Source: JACNKJ01 sp964344565
GTDB lineage: Bacteria; Krumholzibacteriota; Krumholzibacteriia; JACNKJ01
Direction of reading: 5' to 3'
NCBI GenBank assembly: GCA_964344565.1
Contig: CAYFNT010000011.1
Location: 1-64,000 of the forward strand
Length of the DNA stretch: 64,000 nucleotides
Shown piece after piece: positions 58,413 through 64,000 of the stretch; the first letter of the stretch is position 1, and each line of letters begins with the position of its first letter. Below the pieces are notes generated by a model. It searched no databases. It was not told the DNA's origin and saw only the letters and a list, made by a program, of their open reading frames with translations. Made by a program: the position numbers and the translations under genes.

Positions 58413-58809
58413 TGTCCGTTCTCCTTTCAAATGCTCAGAACGCGCGTCTTGCGTTTGACAGAGAGAGGCCGCGGGGAAACGGGAGGTCGAAACTAAGTCA
58501 GCAGGTCAGGTCGTCCCCCCGCAGCCGAGCCCCCATCAGCAAACCCGGTGCCAGGGTGAAAACGGCGTTTTGCGGACCGCTAAGTCGTTGGAAAACAAGC
58601 AAGAAGCGAGGATGGTCAGAACTCAGAAACCCTTCTCGGGAAGCTTGGGGACCCGGAGGAAGCCCGGGATGGGAGGCGGCCGGAAGCCGAATGGGAGGGG
58701 AAGAATGTTCCTCTTGCCCCTTCCACTTGACAATTTTGGCGCGCCTTGACTAATCTGGTATCCGAGAAGGACTTGTGAGCAGTTCCTAATCAGGGGAAGG
58801 AGTAGGTCC
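58413..58809. other. 397-bp intergenic region between lipoprotein and HU genes
   Basis: A divergent intergenic gap holding the HU promoter near its right end and presumably the lipoprotein promoter on the left. Short frames here lack ribosome sites. I see no RNA gene or repeat. Confidence 0.5.
58727..58756 (+). promoter_or_regulatory. Predicted promoter of the HU gene
   Basis: TTGACA at 58727-58732 and TAATCT at 58751-58756 with an 18-base spacer, giving a leader of about 47 bases before the ATG. Confidence 0.6.
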
Positions 58810-59115
58810 ATGACGAAGGCTCAGATCGTTGAGGAAATCGTCCAAAAGACCGGCCTTACGAAAAAGGATGTCGCCGAGGCTGTGGATCAGTTCCTGAAAT
58901 CCATTTCGGATGCATTGGCCGAGGGCAAGCATTTGGAAATCAGGGGATTCGGTACTTTCAAGGTGAAGCGTCGCAAGGCGCGCATGGCCCGCAATCCCCG
59001 CACCGGCGATCCCGTTCCCGTGCCCGAGCGCTTTGTTCCCGTTTTCAAGGTGAGCAAGGAGTTGAAGGACATGGTGGCCACCGCCAATCCCATCGCGGAG
59101 GAGGGCGGGCTCTAA
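58810..59115 (+). CDS. HU/IHF-family DNA-bending protein
   Basis: A 101-residue nucleoid protein. The N-terminal helices begin M-T-K-A-Q-I-V-E-E-I, and the DNA-embracing beta arm is G-F-G-T-F-K-V-K-R-R-K-A-R-M-A-R-N-P-R-T-G, with the intercalating Pro in R-N-P. The roughly ten-residue C-terminal extension is slightly longer than E. coli HU. GGAAGGAG lies upstream of the ATG. It packages DNA and assists recombination and repair. Confidence 0.95.
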   Translation: MTKAQIVEEIVQKTGLTKKDVAEAVDQFLKSISDALAEGKHLEIRGFGTFKVKRRKARMARNPRTGDPVPVPERFVPVFKVSKELKDMVATANPIAEEGGL

Positions 59116-59146
59116 AGCCGTCCGTCCTTTCCAGTTAGAATTGAAA

Positions 59147-59171
59147 GAGCCTCCCTGGCGGGGGAGGCTCT
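59147..59171. terminator. Hairpin between HU and outer-membrane-protein genes
   Basis: GAGCCTCCC and GGGAGGCTC make a 9-bp stem. On the minus strand it is followed by TTTCAATT; the plus side lacks a T tract, so it mainly suits the minus-strand gene. Confidence 0.5.
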
Positions 59172-59195
59172 ATGCTATCGGGACGCGAAGGCCTT

Positions 59196-59765
59196 CTAGT
59201 TGTCGAGCAGGTAGGACAGGGTAAGGCTGAAGTCCAGGTTGTGAGTCAGCGTGCTCTCGTAGAAAGCGCTTTCGGGTTCGGAATCCTTTATCCAGGCGCC
59301 GGTCCAGCCCACGTCTCCCCGCAGGTACAGGTCGTCAAAGAGGTTGCGGCGCGCGCCCAGCCCCAGCTGCACGCTGTTGCTGTTGCGATAGTCTTCGGCG
59401 GTGTAGCGATTGAAACTGCCCACGCCCGCGAGAAGGTGCACGAAGAAGCCGCGCATGGGGAGCAGATCGTAGGTCAGATTGAGTTGCGTGCGCGAAACGT
59501 AATCGTCGGCGCCGAAGGGGAATCCCCCGATGCCATCGTGGTTGGTCGAACGCGCGTAGTGGAACTGCAGTCCCAGGTAGGGGATGAAGCGCATGTCGGC
59601 GCGGAAGCCGTAGGCCAGCGCGTTGTCGTACTCCAGGGCGCTGTCGTACTTCAGGAATCCCACGTAGGGAGCGAGCTCGAGGCTGGGCAGTTCCTGGAAG
59701 GCGAAAGCCCCGCCCGCGAAGGCGAGGATCAACAGGGCGGACAGAGCCGCGACATTCATCTTCAT
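59196..59765 (-). CDS. Small outer-membrane beta-barrel protein
   Basis: A 189-residue protein. The signal peptide (1-22) ends A-F-A. The rest alternates aromatic and polar residues in about eight strands (E-L-A-P-Y-V-G-F-L-K-Y, Y-L-G-L-Q-F-H-Y-A, L-N-L-T-Y-D-L-L, V-Q-L-G-L-G-A-R-R-N-L, L-Y-L-R-G-D-V-G-W), closing with a strand L-D-F-S-L-T-L-S-Y-L at the C-terminus, as in OmpA/OmpX-type barrels. It supports a Gram-negative envelope. Ligand or role unknown. Confidence 0.82.
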   Translation of the reverse strand: MKMNVAALSALLILAFAGGAFAFQELPSLELAPYVGFLKYDSALEYDNALAYGFRADMRFIPYLGLQFHYARSTNHDGIGGFPFGADDYVSRTQLNLTYDLLPMRGFFVHLLAGVGSFNRYTAEDYRNSNSVQLGLGARRNLFDDLYLRGDVGWTGAWIKDSEPESAFYESTLTHNLDFSLTLSYLLDN

Positions 59766-59859
59766 GGATCGTCCTTAGGGATTCGAGTCCTGGGGCCGGG
59801 CAGGCTTAGATTAGGGCAGCGAGGTCGGGAAATCAAGCCCTGCCCTTCACCACCCCCCG

Positions 59860-59930
59860 GCCTCGGGCAGCGAGCCTCGGGCTGTGGGCCTCGGGCCCCG
59901 GGCCTCGGGCTGCGGCCTCGGGCCACGAGC
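59860..59930. repeat. Heptamer repeat array E (about 10 units of GCCTCGG)
   Basis: Seven-base units GCCTCGG, GCAGCGA, GCCTCGG, GCTGTGG, GCCTCGG, GCCCCGG, GCCTCGG, then a one-base phase slip and degenerate units. It lies in the divergent gap between the outer-membrane-protein gene and the NAD synthesis operon. Confidence 0.7.
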
Positions 59931-59985
59931 ACCTTGCCTAGTGCCCCGGGCTTCACTAGACTCGGCGGGTCTTGAAAGGAGTCCC

Positions 59986-60852
59986 GTGAAATTCACCGTC
60001 GCCATGGCGCAGATCGATCCGGCCCTGGGTCTGCCCGAACAGAACCTCGAGCTTCACCGGCAGCGGGCCGACGCGGCCCTGTCCGAAGGCGCCGAGTTGC
60101 TCATCTTCCCCGAACTCAGTCTCACGGGATACCTGGTCAAGGACATGGTGCCCGACCTGGCCCTGGCGCCGGAGGATCCATTCCTCGCGCCCCTCTACGA
60201 GCTGTCAGGCAAGCTCGATCTGGTCTTCGGATTCGTGGAGGATCTGCCCGGCGGCAACCACTGCAACAGCCTCGCCTGGCTGTCCGGCGGGAAACTCCTG
60301 CATGTGCACCGCAAGCTCTACCTGCCCACCTACGGCATGTTCGAGGAGGGCCGCTACTTCGCCCGCGGCCAGCGCATGCAGGCCTTCGAGACCCGTTTCG
60401 GACGCATGGCCATGGCCGTCTGCGAGGATCTCTGGCATCCCTCGGTGCCCTACCTGGCCTACCTCGACGGCGCCCTGGGACTCGTGGTGGGATCGGCCAG
60501 TCCCACCCGCGGGGTGGAGGAGGGGCCGCTGCCGCCCAACGCCGAGTTCTGGCGGCGTCTCCTCGAGCATGACGCTTCCCTCTACGGCGGCTTCCTGGCC
60601 TTCGCCAACCGCTTCGGCGTGGAGGACGGCATCAACTACTGGGGCGGCAGCCGGCTCGTCGGCCCTTCCGGAGAGACCCTGGCCGAAGGCCCACTCCACG
60701 AGGAAGCCCTGGTCGTCGGCGAGATGGACATGTCGGCCCTGCGCCGCCGCCGGGACGAGTTCTCGCTCCTGCGCGACGAGAATCCCGAACTCACCTTCCG
60801 CAATCTCGAACGCATCCTGCGCGAACGGGCCGGGACGGAGGACGAGTCGTGA
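59986..60852 (+). CDS. Nitrilase-fold glutaminase partner of NAD synthetase
   Basis: A 288-residue carbon-nitrogen hydrolase starting at GTG 59986, with GAAAGGAG five bases upstream. The nitrilase triad is visible: Glu in F-P-E-L-S-L-T-G-Y (near 44), Lys in H-R-K-L-Y-L-P-T-Y-G (near 110) and Cys in M-A-V-C-E-D-L-W-H-P (near 146). This matches the N-terminal ammonia-making domain of glutamine-dependent NadE. The next gene, overlapping by four bases, is the synthetase domain, so the normally fused enzyme is split here. Ammonia would have to pass between subunits. Confidence 0.88.
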   Translation: MKFTVAMAQIDPALGLPEQNLELHRQRADAALSEGAELLIFPELSLTGYLVKDMVPDLALAPEDPFLAPLYELSGKLDLVFGFVEDLPGGNHCNSLAWLSGGKLLHVHRKLYLPTYGMFEEGRYFARGQRMQAFETRFGRMAMAVCEDLWHPSVPYLAYLDGALGLVVGSASPTRGVEEGPLPPNAEFWRRLLEHDASLYGGFLAFANRFGVEDGINYWGGSRLVGPSGETLAEGPLHEEALVVGEMDMSALRRRRDEFSLLRDENPELTFRNLERILRERAGTEDES

Positions 60853-61676
60853 CCGACCCCTTCCAGCGCATCGATTACGAGCTGGTGCGGAAGATCCTGC
60901 TGCAGTTCCTGCGCAGCGAGGTGGGGCGCACGGGCATGGAGCGCGGAATCCTGGGTCTGTCCGGTGGACTGGACTCGGCCCTGGTCTGCTACTTGGCCGC
61001 CGAGGCTTTGGGGCCCGAGAAGGTCATCGCCGTGTCCATGCCCTACAGCGCCAGCTCCCCCCAGAGCCTGGAGCACGCGAAGCTCGTGGCCCGGGAAACC
61101 GGCGTGGAGTTTCTCATCCGCGAGATCACGCCCATGGTGGACGCCTACTACAAGCGACAGCCCGAGGCCAGCAGTCTGCGGCGGGGCAACAAGATGGCCC
61201 GGGAACGCATGAGCATCCTCTACGATCTGTCGGCTGAGCGGGGCGCACTGGTGCTGGGCACCAGCAACAAGAGCGAACTATTCCTGGGCTACGGCACCGC
61301 ATTCGGCGATCTGGCCAGCGCCGTCAATCCCATCGGCGACCTATTCAAGACCGAGGTGCGACACCTATCCCGCCTCATGGGGGTACCCTCGGAGATCGTC
61401 GACAAGGCGCCCAGCGCCGACCTCTGGGCGGGCCAGAGCGACGAGGACGAACTGGGCTTCAGCTACGCAGAGGTCGATCCCCTGCTGCGCATGATGCTCG
61501 ACGAACGGCGCTCCGAACGGGAGTGCGTGGAGGCCGGCTACGACGCGGCCATGGTGCGCCGCGTGCACGAGATGATCCGCAAGTCGCAGTTCAAGCGGCG
61601 GCTGCCGGTCATCGCCAAGGTCTCGCGGCGCACGGTGGACCGCGACTTCCGCTATCCCCGCGACTGGGGAAGCTGA
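60849..61676 (+). CDS. nadE: NAD+ synthase (synthetase domain)
   Basis: A 275-residue ATP-pyrophosphatase starting at GTG. The P-loop is L-G-L-S-G-G-L-D-S-A, with L-G-T-S-N-K-S-E-L and K-T-E-V-R-H-L later, and P-S-A-D-L-W near the active-site lid. It adenylates nicotinate adenine dinucleotide and amidates it to NAD+. Alone it would be ammonia-dependent; with the upstream nitrilase-type gene it can probably use glutamine. The stop overlaps the rsmI ATG (TGATG). Confidence 0.92.
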   Translation: MTDPFQRIDYELVRKILLQFLRSEVGRTGMERGILGLSGGLDSALVCYLAAEALGPEKVIAVSMPYSASSPQSLEHAKLVARETGVEFLIREITPMVDAYYKRQPEASSLRRGNKMARERMSILYDLSAERGALVLGTSNKSELFLGYGTAFGDLASAVNPIGDLFKTEVRHLSRLMGVPSEIVDKAPSADLWAGQSDEDELGFSYAEVDPLLRMMLDERRSERECVEAGYDAAMVRRVHEMIRKSQFKRRLPVIAKVSRRTVDRDFRYPRDWGS

Positions 61677-62350
61677 TGGCGGGCAGGCTCATCCTCGTGC
61701 CCACTCCCGTGGGCAACCTGGAGGACATCACCCTTCGCGCCCTGCGAATCCTGAAGGAGGCCGACCTGGTGGCCGCCGAGGACACGCGCCACACGGGACG
61801 GCTCCTCGCGCACTTCGAGATCAAGGCCCGCTTCATGAGCTTTCACGAACACAACGAGGCCCGGCAGAGCGAGGAGATCGTGAAGCTGCTCGCGGAGGGA
61901 AAGACCGTGGCCCTGGTGAGCGACGCGGGAACGCCCGGGGTCAGCGATCCCGGATTTCGGGCGGTGCGCGCGGCGCTGGCGGCCGGACACGAAGTGGAGG
62001 CCCTGCCGGGACCCACGGCCGTGATCCCCGCGCTGGTGATCAGCGGACTGCCCGCGTCCCGATTCATTTTCGAGGGATTCCTGCCCCGAAAGGCGGGTGC
62101 TTTGCGCCGCAGCCTGGAAGCCCTCGAGGGCGAAACGCGCACGGTGATCTTCTACGAGTCGGTGCACCGCATCGCCAAGAGCGCCGCCATGCTGGCCGAG
62201 ATGTACCCCGACCGGTCCGTGGCCCTCGTGCGCGAGATCAGCAAGAAGCACGAGGAGGCCATCCGCGGAAGCGCCGCCGAACTCCTGGCGCGATTGGAAG
62301 CGAAACCCGTGAAGGGCGAACTGGTACTGCTGGTGGGTCCCGAATCTTGA
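61676..62350 (+). CDS. rsmI: 16S rRNA (cytidine-1402-2'-O)-methyltransferase RsmI
   Basis: A 224-residue tetrapyrrole-methylase-fold enzyme. V-P-T-P-V-G-N-L-E-D-I-T-L-R-A-L, A-E-D-T-R-H-T-G-R-L-L, V-S-D-A-G-T-P-G-V-S-D-P-G and L-P-G-P-T-A-V-I-P-A-L-V are classic RsmI motifs. F-E-G-F-L-P-R-K follows, and F-Y-E-S-V-H-R is also present. It lacks the short extra C-terminal domain of some homologues. It is translated in chain with nadE. Confidence 0.95.
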   Translation: MAGRLILVPTPVGNLEDITLRALRILKEADLVAAEDTRHTGRLLAHFEIKARFMSFHEHNEARQSEEIVKLLAEGKTVALVSDAGTPGVSDPGFRAVRAALAAGHEVEALPGPTAVIPALVISGLPASRFIFEGFLPRKAGALRRSLEALEGETRTVIFYESVHRIAKSAAMLAEMYPDRSVALVREISKKHEEAIRGSAAELLARLEAKPVKGELVLLVGPES

Positions 62351-62396
62351 CTTCCCCTCCGGGGAGGAATAGTCTCGCAGCTTAGGAGGAGGGCGG

Positions 62397-62996
62397 ATGT
62401 TCAAAGAACGCGTCCAGCTGATTGGCAGAAAACCGCTCGAGCCCATGGCGGTGCTGCTGCTGCGCATGGGACTCACTCCTAACGCCCTGACCATGACCGG
62501 CGTGGTGCTGTCGGTGGGCGCCGGTCTGGCCATCGTGCGCGGCCGCCTGATCAGCGCGGGCATCCTTCTGTTGGCCGGCGGTCTTTGCGACATCCTCGAC
62601 GGCAGCATGGCCAGGCGCGGCGGCAAGAGCACCGTGCGCGGCGCCTTCCTGGATTCCACCCTGGACCGCATCAGCGAGATCGCCGTCTTCTTCGGACTGC
62701 TTCTCTACTGGAACGGCAACCTCGCCTTTCAGTCGTGGACCTTCCTGGCCCTCACCGGATCGCTCATGACCAGCTACGCCCGCGCCCGTGCCGAGGGCCT
62801 GGGCCTCAGCGCCAAGGTGGGGCTGCTGGAGCGTCCCGAGCGCGTGATCCTGCTCATCCTGGCCCTGCTCCTGAACTCCTGGACGGTGCTCGGGCGCGGT
62901 TCCCTGGAGTGGGTGGTCGTGCTGCTGGCCATCCTCACCTGGTTCACGACCATGCAGAGGCTCGTCCACGTGCTCATCCGCAATCATGAATCCTGA
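62397..62996 (+). CDS. CDP-alcohol phosphatidyltransferase family protein
   Basis: A 199-residue membrane enzyme with about six hydrophobic segments. The catalytic CAP motif D-x2-D-G-x2-A-R-x8-G-x3-D-x3-D is complete (D-I-L-D-G-S-M-A-R ... R-G-A-F-L-D-S-T-L-D). It transfers a phosphatidyl group from CDP-diacylglycerol to an alcohol acceptor. The small size and T-P-N-A-L-T at the start resemble PgsA and phosphatidylinositol-phosphate synthases; the acceptor cannot be told. GGAGGAGGG precedes the ATG. It overlaps tmk by 11 bases. Confidence 0.9.
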   Translation: MFKERVQLIGRKPLEPMAVLLLRMGLTPNALTMTGVVLSVGAGLAIVRGRLISAGILLLAGGLCDILDGSMARRGGKSTVRGAFLDSTLDRISEIAVFFGLLLYWNGNLAFQSWTFLALTGSLMTSYARARAEGLGLSAKVGLLERPERVILLILALLLNSWTVLGRGSLEWVVVLLAILTWFTTMQRLVHVLIRNHES

Positions 62997-63654
62997 TTTC
63001 CGACGCCTCGAGGGCGGTCTCTTCATCACCCTGGAAGGCGGCGAGGGCAGCGGCAAGAGCACCCTCATGAACCGTCTTCGGGAATTCCTGGAAAGCGAAG
63101 GCTACGAGGTTCACGAGACCCGCGAACCCGGCGGCCCGCCCATCGCCGAGCGCGTGCGCGAGATCCTGCTCGATCCGGAGTGTCGCGCCATGGACGCGCG
63201 CACGGAGCTATTCCTCTACCTGGCCTCACGCAGGCAGAACGTGGTGGAGGTGATCCGTCCCGTGCTCCAGCGGGGTGGCGTGGTGCTCAGCGACCGTTTC
63301 CTCGACGCCAGCGTGGCCTATCAGGGCGGCGGCCGGGAGCTGGGCTTCGAGCTGGTGGACCGCCTCAATCGCGATGCCGTGGAAGAGACCCTGCCCGACC
63401 TCACCCTGCTCCTGGATCTGGATCCCGAGTTGGGACTCGCCCGCGGACCTGGAGTTTCGGATGAGAATCGCGATAATGGCGACCGCATCGAGCGGGAGGG
63501 CTCGGCCTTCCATCGACGCGTGCGAGCCGCATATAAGGAAGCCGCAAGCAGATCACCGGAACGCTTCGTGCATCTCGATGCGACTGAATCGGCGGAGAAG
63601 GTCGCGGATTCGGCCCTGGAAGCGCTTCGGAACCTTCTGTCCGCCAAACCGTAA
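62986..63654 (+). CDS. tmk: Thymidylate kinase
   Basis: A 222-residue kinase making dTDP from dTMP. The P-loop is L-E-G-G-E-G-S-G-K-S-T, the DR(Y/F) motif is L-S-D-R-F-L-D-A-S-V-A-Y-Q-G, and a lid segment follows L-L-D-L-D-P-E-L-G-L. The N-terminal extension before the P-loop is about 13 residues. It overlaps the phosphatidyltransferase gene, indicating shared translation. Confidence 0.95.
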   Translation: MNPDFRRLEGGLFITLEGGEGSGKSTLMNRLREFLESEGYEVHETREPGGPPIAERVREILLDPECRAMDARTELFLYLASRRQNVVEVIRPVLQRGGVVLSDRFLDASVAYQGGGRELGFELVDRLNRDAVEETLPDLTLLLDLDPELGLARGPGVSDENRDNGDRIEREGSAFHRRVRAAYKEAASRSPERFVHLDATESAEKVADSALEALRNLLSAKP

Positions 63655-63730
63655 GCCGGCCAATCTTGCCGCGGTCGCTGCGCTCGCCTACATTTAAGCC
63701 AGCATCCCGCCCAATCGACCGGAGAATCCC

Positions 63731-64000
63731 ATGAAAAAGCGACTGATCACCAGCGCCCTCTTCATCGCCGCACTTCTCGCCGCGGGTCTCGCCTTCGGCT
63801 ACCCGCGCGGGCGCAACAACGAGGCCTACAAGGATCTCGAGCGCTTCACCCTGGCCTATCAGCGAATCCTGACTGCCTACGTGGAGGAAGTCGACAGCGA
63901 CCTGCTCGTGGACAAGGCCATCGAGGCCATGGTCGACGAGCTCGACGCCTTCAGCGCCGTCCTCGAGGAAGACCGCTACGACGATCTCATGACCCGCTCC
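63731..64000 (+). CDS. S41-family C-terminal processing protease, partial (runs off right edge)
   Basis: Only 90 residues are visible. GGAG lies six bases before the ATG. The N-terminus M-K-K-R-L-I-T-S-A-L-F-I-A-A-L-L-A-A-G-L-A-F-G is a signal peptide or anchor. It is followed by Y-Q-R-I-L-T-A-Y-V-E-E-V-D-S-D-L-L-V-D-K-A-I-E-A-M-V, then L-D-A-F-S-A-V-L, closely matching the CtpA/Prc N-terminal helices that precede the PDZ domain. The catalytic Ser-Lys region is beyond the window, so activity cannot be judged. Confidence 0.8.
   Translation, partial: MKKRLITSALFIAALLAAGLAFGYPRGRNNEAYKDLERFTLAYQRILTAYVEEVDSDLLVDKAIEAMVDELDAFSAVLEEDRYDDLMTRS

Overview
The window is high-GC bacterial chromosome (by eye low-to-mid 60s % G+C). 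It is gene dense, with many genes overlapping by 1-4 bases, and has no rRNA, tRNA, insertion sequence or CRISPR array that I can see. Several large secreted proteins end in a FlgD-like Ig domain closing on a basic tail (R/K-M/L-V-L-x-K/R), the usual type IX secretion cargo tail. This, with frequent lipoproteins, gingipain-like and subtilisin-like proteases and an outer-membrane beta-barrel, points to a Gram-negative of the FCB group or an allied candidate phylum (Krumholzibacteriota, Eisenbacteria or Latescibacterota-like). The phylum is inference: no marker gene here fixes it.

Layout. 1-950: two tandem paralogous secreted proteins. 1.1-4.7 kb: NmrA-like reductase and divergent AraC regulator, then a DsrE-like protein with a membrane protein of unknown role. 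4.9-7.8 kb: secreted S8 protease. 7.8-10.6 kb: coupled minus-strand operon of a 5'-3' exonuclease, a patatin, a DUF3228-like protein and a VOC protein. 10.7-13.5 kb: lipoprotein, then a GntR/YtrA regulator with a four-helix-membrane SPFH protein. 13.5-15.3 kb: a 23S-IVS-type four-helix-bundle gene between heptamer repeat arrays, then acyl-CoA dehydrogenase. 15.4-21.7 kb: giant C25 (gingipain-family) protease and a WD40 protein, both with secretion tails. 21.8-25.4 kb: unknown secreted protein, TrpF-like protein, acetyltransferase, glycosyltransferase. 25.5-32.2 kb: AddB and AddA recombination nuclease-helicase. 32.2-35.2 kb: secreted protein, D,D-carboxypeptidase, thioredoxin lipoprotein, SRPBCC protein. 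35.3-37.0 kb: lower-GC AAA/DUF4143 ATPase, probably acquired. 37.0-41.8 kb: operon for 2-oxoacid oxidation (IorA, IorB) with a fused butyrate kinase-phosphate butyryltransferase. 41.9-44.6 kb: ECF sigma factor and a divergent membrane anti-sigma factor with a seven-repeat propeller. 44.7-46.8 kb: secreted beta-helix protein and small proteins. 46.9-48.6 kb: two-subunit CoA-transferase. 48.7-51.8 kb: soluble histidine kinase, MoaC, MoeA. 51.9-55.5 kb: DUF4230 protein, CstA, zinc-ribbon protein, PTS IIA. 55.7-59.8 kb: RsgA, cold-shock protein, class IV aminotransferase, lipoprotein, HU, outer-membrane protein. 60-64 kb: split glutamine-dependent NAD synthetase, RsmI, CDP-alcohol phosphatidyltransferase, thymidylate kinase, start of an S41 protease.

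How it fits together. The metabolic picture is of a protein- and amino-acid-using heterotroph: secreted proteases release peptides, CstA may import them, IorAB oxidises transaminated (aryl) amino acids to acyl-CoA, and the fused Buk-Ptb or the CoA-transferase recovers the thioester energy.

The two least explained patterns are (i) five intergenic arrays of 7-bp repeats, three of which touch or contain the stop codon of a minus-strand gene, and (ii) a short shared C-terminal tail on three unrelated secreted proteins that lack the FlgD-type tail, which may be an unrecognised sorting signal.
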